The translations under genes were made by a program, and so were the position numbers. From Lactobacillales bacterium (GTDB lineage Bacteria; Bacillota; Bacilli; Lactobacillales; Streptococcaceae), in the NCBI GenBank assembly GCA_031261175.1, contig JAISJW010000008.1, positions 19,712 through 83,711 of the forward strand: a DNA stretch of 64,000 nt. Reading direction: 5' to 3'. Below the pieces are notes generated by a model. It saw only the letters and a program-made list of their open reading frames with translations, did no database searches and was not told where the DNA came from. Of this stretch, positions 40,956-50,983 are shown piece after piece (position 1 is the first letter of the stretch; each line of letters starts with the position of its first letter).

Positions 40956-40969
40956 TTTAAACGTTTACA
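40956..40969 (-). promoter_or_regulatory. cre-like catabolite repression site
   Basis: TGTAAACGTTTAAA on the minus strand differs at one place from TGTAAACGTTTACA, a perfect CcpA site. It overlaps the -35 region, so CcpA would repress in glucose. A weaker TGATAACGTTTTCT lies at 41125-41138. The 305-base gap 40872-41176 otherwise holds the operator, promoter, a small AAAAAGTTT/AAACTTTTT hairpin at 40983-41003 and a terminator. Confidence 0.6.
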
Positions 40970-41018
40970 TTAGATTTACCCGAAAAAGTTTAGAAACTTT
41001 TTTTGTTCGTCTAAAATG

Positions 41019-41048
41019 AAAACGGATGAAAATACCTCATCCGTTTTT
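41019..41048 (-). terminator. Terminator of the TSCPD gene
   Basis: AAAACGGATGA / TCATCCGTTTT stem, T-rich on the minus strand. It lies about 130 bases behind the TSCPD stop. Confidence 0.65.
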
Positions 41049-41176
41049 CGTTGTAATATTCAAACTTTTTATTAGTTTTTACTTATCAAATGTAAAGTAT
41101 ATATCTTTTTTACCCTAATTAAAATGATAACGTTTTCTTTTTTCATTCCATTTTCATTTTTAAGTCTTCTTAATAA

Positions 41177-41428
41177 TTAGTTTTCCGCTAAGATTTCTTC
41201 TAGCGCCAAAGCGATTTGATCCGGACAACTCGTGTCGTTATCTGCACACGTAATGCCTTTCAGCCGCTCAATTGCCTTAGGTATTTCCATGCCGACAAGT
41301 AGCGCCGCCACGCCTTTCGCGTTTCCCGGGCAGCCGCCGATTACTTCTATACTATTAATAACGCCGTTTTCGTGATCGATGATCAGCTCTTTCGCGCAAA
41401 CGCCATTCGGTTTAAACGATTTAATCAT
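41177..41428 (-). CDS. TSCPD-domain protein (TIGR03905-like)
   Basis: An 83-residue protein consisting of one TSCPD domain, the small domain also found at the C-terminus of some ribonucleotide reductases (NrdJ). GGCPGNAKGVAALLVGMEIP near residue 32 and CADNDTSCPDQIALALEEIL near the end give the conserved Cys residues (GVCAKE, GGCPGN, ITCADNDTSCPDQ), suggesting metal binding. Function is unknown. AGGAGA precedes the start. It lies behind groEL in the same direction, separated by three palindromic repeats. Confidence 0.85.
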   Translation of the reverse strand: MIKSFKPNGVCAKELIIDHENGVINSIEVIGGCPGNAKGVAALLVGMEIPKAIERLKGITCADNDTSCPDQIALALEEILAEN

Positions 41429-41450
41429 ATTTTCTCTCCTATTTTCACGT

Positions 41451-41610
41451 CGTTATGTACTTTAGCTATCTAACTTACATAACGACATCCATTTTTGGCT
41501 CTTTTCCTTCTATCGTTATGTAACTTAGGGGGCTAACTTACATAACGACATCATATTTTATGCATTTCCCCTTCATCGTTATGTAACTTAGGGGGCTAAC
41601 TTACATAACG
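41451..41610. repeat. Three 34-bp palindromes with exact 63-bp period
   Basis: Palindromic 34-base units lie at 41451-41484, 41514-41547 and 41577-41610. Their arms begin CGTTATGTAACTTAG and end CTAACTTACATAACG, with one conserved C-C mismatch; the last two copies are identical. The 29-base spacers are related to each other (both begin ACATC and end TTCAT or TTCTAT). They sit four bases behind the groEL stop. Confidence 0.9.
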
Positions 41611-41613
41611 TGG

Positions 41614-43397
<1,784 letters not shown>

Positions 43398-43679
43398 TTA
43401 GTCCACCACGGCGATAATTTCGCCCTCGCGCACAACTAAAAACTCTTCGCCATCGTGTTTTACAACGACGCCCGCAAATTCTTCTACTAATACAATATCG
43501 CCCGACTTCACGCTCGGCGCAACAAGTTCGCCGTTCAGCGTCCGCGCTCCCGGTCCAACCGCAATCACCTCAGCTAAGCCCGCCGCGTCAGCGCCCTGAC
43601 TTGCCAAGATGATCCCGCCGACCGATTTTTCGGCTTTTTTCTTTTTGAGAACGATGCGTTCTCCAAGTGGTTTTAACAT
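43398..43679 (-). CDS. groES: Co-chaperonin GroES
   Basis: The GroEL lid. The 93 residues begin MLKPLGERIVLKKKKAEKSV, with the mobile loop around GGIILASQGADAAGLAEVI and the end VVREGEIIAVVD. The start at 43679 has GGAGG six bases upstream; the Met at 43691 lies in that ribosome binding site. Promoter at 43703-43711. Confidence 0.97.
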   Translation of the reverse strand: MLKPLGERIVLKKKKAEKSVGGIILASQGADAAGLAEVIAVGPGARTLNGELVAPSVKSGDIVLVEEFAGVVVKHDGEEFLVVREGEIIAVVD

Positions 43680-43702
43680 ATCTACCTCCATTAATTACTA
43701 CA

Positions 43703-43711
43703 ATTATAGCA
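43703..43711 (-). promoter_or_regulatory. Extended -10 promoter of the groE operon
   Basis: The minus strand reads TGCTATAAT 24 bases before the groES start. Neither a CIRCE palindrome nor a CtsR heptad repeat is visible near it. Confidence 0.55.
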
Positions 43712-43726
43712 AAATCTCGCGTTGTT

Positions 43727-43921
43727 TTATAGGTCGATTAAATCTTTCAAAGCATCACGATGTGTATTAACCACATCTTTAATTAACGAATAAACCGGTT
43801 TAAAAATAATCGTTCCATTTTCATTCGTAATTACTTCGAACTCTTCATCTTCTACTATATTAAACTCTGCCGGAATTTCTAGGAATATTTCGTTATCAAT
43901 TTCTATCGTTTTCACTTTCAT
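43727..43921 (-). CDS. PemI/MazE-like orphan antitoxin
   Basis: A 64-residue acidic protein with an AbrB/MazE-like swapped-hairpin N-terminus (MKVKTIEIDNEIFLEIPAEF) and a C-terminal tail of about 20 residues. No PemK/MazF toxin gene lies next to it; groES follows and ymfH precedes. It may be a relic of a toxin-antitoxin pair or an AbrB-like regulator. Confidence 0.55.
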   Translation of the reverse strand: MKVKTIEIDNEIFLEIPAEFNIVEDEEFEVITNENGTIIFKPVYSLIKDVVNTHRDALKDLIDL

Positions 43922-43930
43922 TTCTTTCTC

Positions 43931-45187
43931 CTATTTAACTTCCACCACCGCGATGGGACCTGCGGCTAGATTGGTTAGCTCGGCGCGAACCGAGTCGAGC
44001 GTGATGGCGCTGATAATCTCGATTGTTTCAAAGTAGTCGAGGTTGTTCTCAGCGATAGCGCCGATGGTTGAACTTAGGTTGTTGAGGCGTTTTAGGAACG
44101 CGCCAATCTTCGCTTTTTTCAAAGTTCCAAGGTGAGCTTCGTTTAGGTCAGGGCTTGTCGCAGAGTTTTGGATCGCTCGTTTCAATACGGCTAAAACTTC
44201 CGGAGCCGCGTTCGAGTCGCCTAAAACGGCAGCATATAAATCTTTGCGGATGCGCGTTGCTTCGACGGAATAGCTATCGTCGATAAGTTGGCGCGCATAC
44301 AAATCGCTGTAAACGCTCGACGTTTCGCCGAGCAACATTTCAAAAGCGATCGACCAAGTTCGCTGTTTCACATATAATTCGCGTGGCGTCAACGCATCTA
44401 AATCGAAACCTCGCACGCCGCAGGCGAACTTGCCTACGTTAAGCTGCATTTCGACTAAACTCTCCTCAATCACGTCGCCGATAGGCGACAACTTTCCCAC
44501 CGCCCCTGGGTTCGGGAAGGTCTTGTGCGCCTGGTTGTTCGTGACCAGCTCGACCACGTCGTCGACCGAAACCGCCCCGATGACAAACAAGCGCATGTTC
44601 GACGGATGGTAGAACGAGTTGTAGCAGAGGTGCAGATCGGCGGCCGTAATCTCGTTGATCGAAGCCACATCGCCCGCCACGTCAGTCGCAATCGGGTGAT
44701 TATTGTAAAGCGCGCGCAGCAGGCCAAAATAGGTCTGCCAATTCGCGTCATCGTTGTACATCTCGATTTCCTGAGCGATGATCCCCTTCTCGCGCTCGAC
44801 CGACTCGTCAGTGAAATAGGGGTCCTGCACGAAATCGAGCAGCACGTTCAGCGCCGTCTGATACATCTCGCGCGTCGTCTCGGCCAGGTACGCCGTCACG
44901 TCAAAACTCGTGTACGCGTTCGAATCAATCCCCAGCTCGCTGAGTTTGATAAACACGTCGCCGTCTTCCTTCTCGAACAATTTGTGCTCCAAAAAGTGGG
45001 CAATTCCATCCGGAACCTTGACCCGCTCGCCGTCCAAGACGAACTCGCTATCAATCGACCCGTAATTCGTCGCAAACAGGCTGTAAACCTTGTGATAATC
45101 TGGCTTCGGCACGATGATTAGCTCCAACCCATTGTCAAGCTTGACGACGTGCATTTCTTCCTTAACTAAATCGTATTTGAACTTCAT
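43931..45187 (-). CDS. M16-family zinc peptidase YmfH
   Basis: The 418 residues carry the inverted zinc motif HFLEHKLFEK (HxxEH) near residue 65 and, about 75 residues later, the third ligand region EREKGIIAQEIEMYNDD. It pairs with the inactive YmfF-like partner, whose stop overlaps its start by four bases (ATGA). Such pairs act as heterodimers; the substrate is unknown in most species, and in some lactic acid bacteria the pair matures a peptide product. That makes the peptide island at 55-59.5 kb a possible, unproven client. Confidence 0.88.
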   Translation of the reverse strand: MKFKYDLVKEEMHVVKLDNGLELIIVPKPDYHKVYSLFATNYGSIDSEFVLDGERVKVPDGIAHFLEHKLFEKEDGDVFIKLSELGIDSNAYTSFDVTAYLAETTREMYQTALNVLLDFVQDPYFTDESVEREKGIIAQEIEMYNDDANWQTYFGLLRALYNNHPIATDVAGDVASINEITAADLHLCYNSFYHPSNMRLFVIGAVSVDDVVELVTNNQAHKTFPNPGAVGKLSPIGDVIEESLVEMQLNVGKFACGVRGFDLDALTPRELYVKQRTWSIAFEMLLGETSSVYSDLYARQLIDDSYSVEATRIRKDLYAAVLGDSNAAPEVLAVLKRAIQNSATSPDLNEAHLGTLKKAKIGAFLKRLNNLSSTIGAIAENNLDYFETIEIISAITLDSVRAELTNLAAGPIAVVEVK

Positions 45188-46428
45188 TTGTTCGCACCGC
45201 CTTTCAGGACGTACGCGCTGTCAAAGCGGACCTTATCGGCAATTCCCGCGACATCCGCCAGCGTTACCGCGTTGATTCCTTTTGTGTAGGTTTCGAGATC
45301 GCGCTTGAAATCCGGGTTCATGACTTCGAATTTTTTATGGTTCAAAAGCGAGGCAGGCGAATCGAGTGCTATTTCATAGTCGTTGATTAATTTTTTCTTG
45401 ACGCTGTGAAGGTTAGCCTCGGTCGTATCGCCGTTTTTCATCGCGACTAACTCGCGGATGATGACTTCCTGAACGTAGTCGGTTTTCTCGTTGTCGACCC
45501 CGCCGTAAACGAATAGCAGTTTGCGGAACAGGTCGATCGAAGAGAAAATCGAGTAAGCTAGACTTTCCTTTTCCCTGACATTTCTAAACAGTCGACCCTG
45601 AACGCTACCTCCGTAAAGTGCGTTGAAGACTAGCGACGCGTAGTGATTCTCGCTCGCATAGACACCGGGGAAGTTTGCGAACATTACAACTTTCGCCTGA
45701 GCCACGTCCTGAATTTCCGTTTTTATTTCGATTTCCGGCGATGCTTCGCGCTCATATAAATACTCGCGCTCTTCTTTATTGCGCGATTTGAAATCGAACT
45801 CTTCGATGTATGATTCGACTTCTTTCGGGTCAACGTCGCCAACGACGAAGATGTTGACTAGCTCGTCTTTTAGGCCTGCGTGGGCTTTTTCGAGATCGTG
45901 GATAGTCAGTTTTTCTAAGTTTTCAATCTGCCCATACGAATCCAACCCCTGAACTTCGGCATCCTTAAAGAACAACTTAGCACCTTGATTAATCGCGTAG
46001 TTTTTCTTATCATCAGCGAGCGATTTGATTTGCGTAACTAGATTAGCCCGTTCGCGCATTAGAGTCGGCTCATCAATCAACGGATTGTGGATAACCTCAT
46101 TCAAAAACGCAAAACTTTTTTTCAACAATTCGCGGTCGTTCGCATACGAGCCATTAATCGTATTCAAAACGAAACGCAGATTCAGATTTCGCGCCGTCTT
46201 AACTGTCGACACGTGATAACTCGCGCCGTACATATCGTAAAGTTCGCGGCTCAGCTCAGCTGGATCCGGGAACTTCTCCGCCGAATTGCCCATGATGGCA
46301 GCGAGCAGCGAGCGCTCGTCGATTTTATTTTTATCTAGGCGAGTCTTGAACTCCACGACAATCGACACCGTCTTGAACTGCGTCGTCTCAATCGTGTGAA
46401 GGTCAACTCCCTCAGTAATTTTCGTCAT
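45184..46428 (-). CDS. M16-family inactive peptidase partner YmfF
   Basis: About 414 residues starting MTKITEGVDLHTIETTQFKT. It has the two M16 half-domains but lacks HxxEH, as YmfF does. KLFFKDAEVQGLDSYGQIEN and FNALYGGSVQGRLFRNVREK are recognisable family blocks. The start at 46428 was chosen because the sequence before it (to 46479) is part of an inverted repeat and has no ribosome binding site, while GGGG lies six bases before 46428. ymfH follows with an ATGA overlap. Confidence 0.87.
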   Translation of the reverse strand: MTKITEGVDLHTIETTQFKTVSIVVEFKTRLDKNKIDERSLLAAIMGNSAEKFPDPAELSRELYDMYGASYHVSTVKTARNLNLRFVLNTINGSYANDRELLKKSFAFLNEVIHNPLIDEPTLMRERANLVTQIKSLADDKKNYAINQGAKLFFKDAEVQGLDSYGQIENLEKLTIHDLEKAHAGLKDELVNIFVVGDVDPKEVESYIEEFDFKSRNKEEREYLYEREASPEIEIKTEIQDVAQAKVVMFANFPGVYASENHYASLVFNALYGGSVQGRLFRNVREKESLAYSIFSSIDLFRKLLFVYGGVDNEKTDYVQEVIIRELVAMKNGDTTEANLHSVKKKLINDYEIALDSPASLLNHKKFEVMNPDFKRDLETYTKGINAVTLADVAGIADKVRFDSAYVLKGGANK

Positions 46429-46450
46429 ATTTACCCCTATACTTTTCACT

Positions 46451-46520
46451 TTTGCGGACTTTTCGCGTTTTATGGTCATTTTCAGCCAAAAAAGACCACA
46501 AAACGCAAAAAGTCCGCAAA
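46451..46520. repeat. 70-bp palindrome H between pcrA and ymfF
   Basis: TTTGCGGACTTTT / AAAAGTCCGCAAA outer arms extend inward with two mismatches through GCGTTTT and TGGTC. It touches the pcrA stop. Confidence 0.8.
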
Positions 46521-46521
46521 T

Positions 46522-48750
46522 TTATTTTTTACTAATCGGTGCAAGTTCGGCAAGTAGTCTTTTTTGACCCTGATCCGGGAATTCGACTAGCAATTCAGTC
46601 ATATCATCGGCCGTAACCTCGATCACTTCACCTTCGCCGAAACGTTTGTGCACAACGATGTCGCCAACCGCCCAATCGACCTCGGCCTTAGCCTTAGTTT
46701 CCTTAGTTTCAACCGGCTTGGCTTTCCCAATCCGAATCCCACTCGGCGAGCTGCCCGGCGCGTCTAACAATTCGCGGTCAATCTCCGAAATAAACCGGCT
46801 CGGCGGATTGAACTGCGTCCGCCCGTACAGCATCCGCGTTCCCGCGTGCAGCAGATACAGCTCGCGTTCCGCTCGCGTAATTCCAACATAGGCAAGTCGA
46901 CGCTCCTCTTCGAGACCTTCTTGACCGTTTTCATTAAGTGCCATCCCGCTCGGGAAAATATTTTCTTCGACACCTGCGATAAAGACGACTGGAAATTCCA
47001 GCCCTTTCGCTGCGTGCATCGTCATCAAAACGACCTCTTGACCGTCCACGACGTTATCGATTTCACTCATCAACGAAACGTCATTTAGGAAATCGGAAAT
47101 GCGTTCGAGACCATCAACCGTTTCATCCGTGCGCTTATCGAATTCTTTAGTTACACTTAAAAATTCTTCCAAGTTTTCGATGCGCGCTTGTGACTCAATC
47201 GTGTTTTCCCGTTTCAGTTCAGCTTCGTAGCCACTTTCTTTAATCAACGTCTGCACTGTTTCAGTCAGACTCAAGTCCTGCGCTTTAGTTTTCCAATTTT
47301 CAAACGTTGCGCGTAACGCTCCCAAAGTGTTAGCCAATTTAGCCGAAACACCAGTCGGCAGAGCGTTCGCCATAATATTATAAACTGACTCATCATACGC
47401 CGCTGCAAATTCGTTCAATTTCGATACGCTTGTCGCCCCTATCGCGCGCTTTGGCACATTGATGATTCGGTTCAAGCTAATCGAATCCGCAGGGTTCACC
47501 AAAACTTTTAAATAAGCGATAATATCTTTAATTTCTTTGCGGTCGTAGAACTTATGCCCGCCAACAATTCGGTAGGGAATGTTCGATTTAATCAACATTT
47601 CCTCGACCGTTCGACTTTGGGCATTCGTGCGATACAAAACCGCGAAGTCGCGCAGCGAGTGCTTGCCCGATGCCAAACACTCTTGGATTTTTTCGATAAT
47701 GAATCGGCCCTCATCGCGCTCGTCCTTGACGTGCATCGACACGACCTTATCGCCCGCAACGCGGTCGGTCCACAGCGCCTTGTCCTTGCGCTTTTTATTG
47801 TTTTTAATCACGCAATTCGCGACGTCGAGAATGTTCTTCGTCGAGCGATAATTCTGCTCGAGCAACACGACCTTCGCCGCAGGATAGTCCTTCTCGAAGT
47901 TGAGAATGTTGTTCATATTCGCGCCACGCCATGCGTAAATGCTCTGATCGGCATCCCCGACCACGCAAATATTTTGCTTTTTATCGGCGAGCGACTTCAC
48001 CAGATTGTACTGGGCATCATTCGTATCTTGATACTCGTCGACGTGAATGTAGTCGAACTTGTCCTGGTAATGTTCGAGCACCTCTGGGTGCAATTTGAAC
48101 AGCTTGATGACGTTCATAATCAGGTCGTCGAAATCCATCGAATTGTTGCGCACAAGCTCAGCCTGATATCCCGCATAAACAGCCGCATACTTCTCCATAA
48201 TCGGCTGACGCCCATAAATAGCCTTGTATTCCGCGACCCCGACCAGATTATTTTTCGCATCGCTAATCTTATTGATCGCAGTCTTCGGCGAAATCATCTT
48301 CTCGTCGTAATTTAGGCGCTTGATCACGCCTTTCAGCACGCTCTTTTGCTCCGCCGGATCGAGAATTGAAAAATTGCTCGTGAAGCCAATTTTCTCCGCA
48401 TCACGCCTAAGCATCCGCACGCACATCGCGTGAAACGTCGAAATCCAGACGTCCTGCGCCGCTCCACCTAGCAGATCGCCGACCCGCTCGCGCATCTCGC
48501 GCGCCGCTTTATTCGTAAACGTAATCGCCAAAATCCGCCACGGCTGCACGTATTTCCCCTTAATCAGGTACGCAATCCGGTGCGTCACCACGCGCGTCTT
48601 CCCACTGCCGGCGCCCGCCATAATCAAAAGCGGTCCCTCCGTCGTCGAAAGCGCCTCCAGCTGCCGCGGGTTCATCCCCACGCTCAGCTCGCCCAGCACG
48701 CCCTCATTCTCACTGCCACTACGGTAAATCTCATTATCAATTTTATACAT
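46522..48750 (-). CDS. pcrA: ATP-dependent DNA helicase PcrA/UvrD
   Basis: The 742 residues have superfamily 1 motifs in order: Q motif and Walker A (LNPRQLEAL-type MNPRQLEALSTTEGPLLIMA, then GAGSGKTRVVTHR near residue 46), LAITFTNKAAREMRERV, HVDEYQDTNDAQYNL near 235, VVGDADQSIYAWRGA, LEQNYRSTKNIL, MTMHAAKGLEFPVVFIAG near 575 and RRLAYVGITRAERELYL near 620. A C-terminal Tudor-like domain ends with VGDIVVHKRFGEGEV. PcrA removes RecA and RNA polymerase and works in repair and plasmid replication. GAGG precedes the start. Confidence 0.97.
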   Translation of the reverse strand: MYKIDNEIYRSGSENEGVLGELSVGMNPRQLEALSTTEGPLLIMAGAGSGKTRVVTHRIAYLIKGKYVQPWRILAITFTNKAAREMRERVGDLLGGAAQDVWISTFHAMCVRMLRRDAEKIGFTSNFSILDPAEQKSVLKGVIKRLNYDEKMISPKTAINKISDAKNNLVGVAEYKAIYGRQPIMEKYAAVYAGYQAELVRNNSMDFDDLIMNVIKLFKLHPEVLEHYQDKFDYIHVDEYQDTNDAQYNLVKSLADKKQNICVVGDADQSIYAWRGANMNNILNFEKDYPAAKVVLLEQNYRSTKNILDVANCVIKNNKKRKDKALWTDRVAGDKVVSMHVKDERDEGRFIIEKIQECLASGKHSLRDFAVLYRTNAQSRTVEEMLIKSNIPYRIVGGHKFYDRKEIKDIIAYLKVLVNPADSISLNRIINVPKRAIGATSVSKLNEFAAAYDESVYNIMANALPTGVSAKLANTLGALRATFENWKTKAQDLSLTETVQTLIKESGYEAELKRENTIESQARIENLEEFLSVTKEFDKRTDETVDGLERISDFLNDVSLMSEIDNVVDGQEVVLMTMHAAKGLEFPVVFIAGVEENIFPSGMALNENGQEGLEEERRLAYVGITRAERELYLLHAGTRMLYGRTQFNPPSRFISEIDRELLDAPGSSPSGIRIGKAKPVETKETKAKAEVDWAVGDIVVHKRFGEGEVIEVTADDMTELLVEFPDQGQKRLLAELAPISKK

Positions 48751-48776
48751 ATCAACCTCGCTAAAATAGTGGTAAT

Positions 48777-48785
48777 ATTATACCA
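48777..48785 (-). promoter_or_regulatory. Extended -10 promoter of pcrA
   Basis: The minus strand reads TGGTATAAT, about 28 bases before the start. Confidence 0.6.
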
Positions 48786-48826
48786 TTTCCGGCTCAAAAA
48801 AGCGAATTTAGGCAAGTCAAAAAAAC

Positions 48827-48899
48827 AAAATCGCATCAGAGCCCCTTTTTAGTGATTTCGAAGCCTGAAATCACTAAAAAGGGGCTCTGATGCGATTTT
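48827..48899. repeat. 73-bp perfect palindrome I between rpsU and pcrA
   Basis: Two perfect 33-base arms (starting AAAATCGCATCAGAGCCCCT) around a 7-base loop, without a single mismatch. It is flanked on both sides by the GGCAAGT word (48811 +, 48905 -). Confidence 0.9.
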
Positions 48900-48915
48900 C
48901 CCAAACTTGCCCAAC

Positions 48916-48942
48916 AAAAAAGCCACTCCGTAAAGGCGTGGC
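48916..48942 (-). terminator. Terminator of rpsU
   Basis: GCCACGCC and GGAGTGGC form a stem followed by six T on the minus strand. Confidence 0.85.
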
Positions 48943-48954
48943 ATCATGTTTAAA

Positions 48955-49131
48955 TTAGAATTTCTTGCGTTTGCGAGCTGCTTCTGATTTCTTTTTACGT
49001 TTTACACTAGGTTTTTCATAGTGTTCACGTTTGCGAGCTTCTTGTAAAGTACCAGCTTTGGAAACTGAACGTTTGAAGCGACGAAGAGCATCATCAAGAG
49101 ATTCGTTTTTACGAACTACTGTTTTAGTCAT
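48955..49131 (-). CDS. rpsU: 30S ribosomal protein S21
   Basis: A 58-residue very basic protein: [20 protein letters not shown] at the start, [20 protein letters not shown] near the end. The start at 49131 follows AAGGGGGG; the Met at 49149 precedes that site and is not used. The length is normal for Bacillota. Confidence 0.97.
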   Translation of the reverse strand: MTKTVVRKNESLDDALRRFKRSVSKAGTLQEARKREHYEKPSVKRKKKSEAARKRKKF

Positions 49132-49239
49132 GATTTTCCCCCCCTTCAATTCTTAGAATGTGTGCAAAAGCACTTTTATCATTATACCTAAATTCTACGC
49201 GCTTTACAAGTTAATACTTTTCTTCTTAATATTTAGCGG

Positions 49240-50091
49240 CTAAAAATGCATGCTCGACATCGATGCGATGACGATTACGCCGATCACGGCTCCAAAACTC
49301 AGTGCAACCGGGGCAAGTAGCTTCCCGGCGGCGCGTTCACCCTCTTGCAAGAGGTGCTGCTTGTGCTCCATCCAAATCTCCCCACTTTGGCGCGTCAGAA
49401 ACTCGACGAGCTCGGCGCTCCCGCGGTCCATCGTTTGGGCAAGTGAGCGGGTGAATTTGCGGATTTCGTGAAGTTCGCTCTTGCGGGCGACGTAATCAAG
49501 CGCTTCGGTGTCGCTCGCGCCATTTTCGATTAGGCCGACCGATTCTTTGAAGAGATTGTATAGAGGCGCATCTTCACTGGTTGCAGTGATTTTAATAGCC
49601 TCGCTGAGGATCATCCCGCTACTGGTTAGAATGGCTAATTTACTGATGACTTCAGGTAGCTCGCGCAGATATTCGCGTTTTAATTCCTCGATTTCGCGGC
49701 GCATGCGTTTTGTTAAATAAAAATATAAAACGGCGCTCATAACGATTCCGAAAACGATGAACGGCATCCGCATCCCCGTCGAGACAAATGACGACAAGAG
49801 AATCGTCACAATAGCGGCTAGGCTTGTCAGTGTGATTGCTTGAGCCATGATTAAATTGGCGTAATAATCGGCGTAAGTTTCGTTATATTTGATGCGCGTC
49901 GCTTCTTTCAAGCGGCTTAAATCAAGGGTTACAAACGGCAGACCTAGGATGTAGAAGCCCACCGTGTAAAGGTCTTTAAGCGGAAATTCGTAGTTTGTGA
50001 TGTTTTCAACAAGGTAGCTTTTGCTACGCGAAACAATTAGAAGCAGAATAAAAACGACAACTAAAATGTTTCCTAAAATATTTAATTGCAT
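49240..50091 (-). CDS. tadC: TadC-like type II secretion/pilus F-family membrane protein
   Basis: The 283 residues have membrane helices near residues 5-20, 85-105 and 110-130 and one at the C-terminus, with a T2SSF domain between (REYLRELPEVISKLAILTSS then GMILSEAIKI). With TadB it forms the inner-membrane platform of Tad/Flp pili. It follows tadB by 8 bases. No TadA ATPase, prepilin, peptidase or TadZ is here, so the pair must either join components encoded elsewhere or be left over. Confidence 0.78.
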   Translation of the reverse strand: MQLNILGNILVVVFILLLIVSRSKSYLVENITNYEFPLKDLYTVGFYILGLPFVTLDLSRLKEATRIKYNETYADYYANLIMAQAITLTSLAAIVTILLSSFVSTGMRMPFIVFGIVMSAVLYFYLTKRMRREIEELKREYLRELPEVISKLAILTSSGMILSEAIKITATSEDAPLYNLFKESVGLIENGASDTEALDYVARKSELHEIRKFTRSLAQTMDRGSAELVEFLTRQSGEIWMEHKQHLLQEGERAAGKLLAPVALSFGAVIGVIVIASMSSMHF

Positions 50092-50099
50092 TTTCTCTC

Positions 50100-50960
50100 C
50101 TATTTGATATCGACGATTTTTTCGCCCATACGGTAAGCTACGACGAAGACGACAAGAGCGACAGTCATTGACACCACTCCGATCATCGAGGCAAATGCAC
50201 TCGCAAACATATCCGCTGAATATTTCAAAAGCGCAATAATCCCAATCGGGGCAATTGTCATGATTTTATGTTGCATTTTATTCGAGGTTACCGATGTTTC
50301 GATTTCTTCAGAAATTGCCACTTTTTCGGTGATGATATCAGTCGTGCGGCGGATGATTGTGCGCATATCTCCACCCTTTGAGTGGATTAACGAGAACACG
50401 TTCGCAAAACTTTTAATATCGCGATTTCCCGTGCGTTCGCCTAGGTCGATCAACATTTGCTCAACCGGAATCCCATTTCGGTAGGCTTGATTGATTTGCT
50501 CGACCTCAATCGTCATAAAGCCATCTTTTCCGAATTGGGCAGTCATATCGTTTTCTAAAGCGCCGAACGCTTTTTCGATGTTGCTCCCCGATGTGATCGA
50601 AGATGTCAACGACTCCAACATATCACGAAACTGCAATTGGATGAGCATATTTCTTTTATCGATGAGACTTTTTTTGAAGATGGGAATTGCCACGCGGGCC
50701 CCGATAATTGCCCCAGCCACCATGACGACGGTGTTGCTAATCGTTGTAGCCAGTGTCGCTGCGCCGTCGACTTTGAAGAGTCCGCCGTAAAAAATGGACG
50801 CGACGAATGCGCCGCCGAGCATCGAAATCGTGTAATACAAGTAGAATTGCGTTTGGTTGAAGTTGTAGACGGTGTAGTCAAGGATGTCGTTGTTGAGTAG
50901 GTTGGCTGTGGTTTTTTTGGCCTCTTTGATGCCGAGGATTTTTCTGATTAAGTCTTTCAC
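50100..50960 (-). CDS. tadB: TadB-like type II secretion/pilus F-family membrane protein
   Basis: The 286 residues show two N-terminal helices (residues 40-95), a cytoplasmic T2SSF domain (LQFRDMLESLTSSITSGSNI then EKAFGALENDM) with SLIHSKGGDMRTIIRRTTDI, and two C-terminal helices. This is the first of the two Tad platform genes, 23 bases behind pth. It is probably in one transcript with leuD and pth. Confidence 0.78.
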   Translation of the reverse strand: MKDLIRKILGIKEAKKTTANLLNNDILDYTVYNFNQTQFYLYYTISMLGGAFVASIFYGGLFKVDGAATLATTISNTVVMVAGAIIGARVAIPIFKKSLIDKRNMLIQLQFRDMLESLTSSITSGSNIEKAFGALENDMTAQFGKDGFMTIEVEQINQAYRNGIPVEQMLIDLGERTGNRDIKSFANVFSLIHSKGGDMRTIIRRTTDIITEKVAISEEIETSVTSNKMQHKIMTIAPIGIIALLKYSADMFASAFASMIGVVSMTVALVVFVVAYRMGEKIVDIK

Positions 50961-50983
50961 GTAGGTTCTTTCTCGTTAATTTT

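Noticed and set aside
41451-41610. CRISPR array (34-bp repeats, 29-bp spacers)
   Set aside because: The geometry fits, but there are only three units, the spacers resemble each other, the repeats are fully palindromic and no cas gene is present.
47554-48315. 253-codon plus-strand ORF opposite pcrA
   Set aside because: Shadow reading frame; the pcrA motifs on the other strand are unambiguous.
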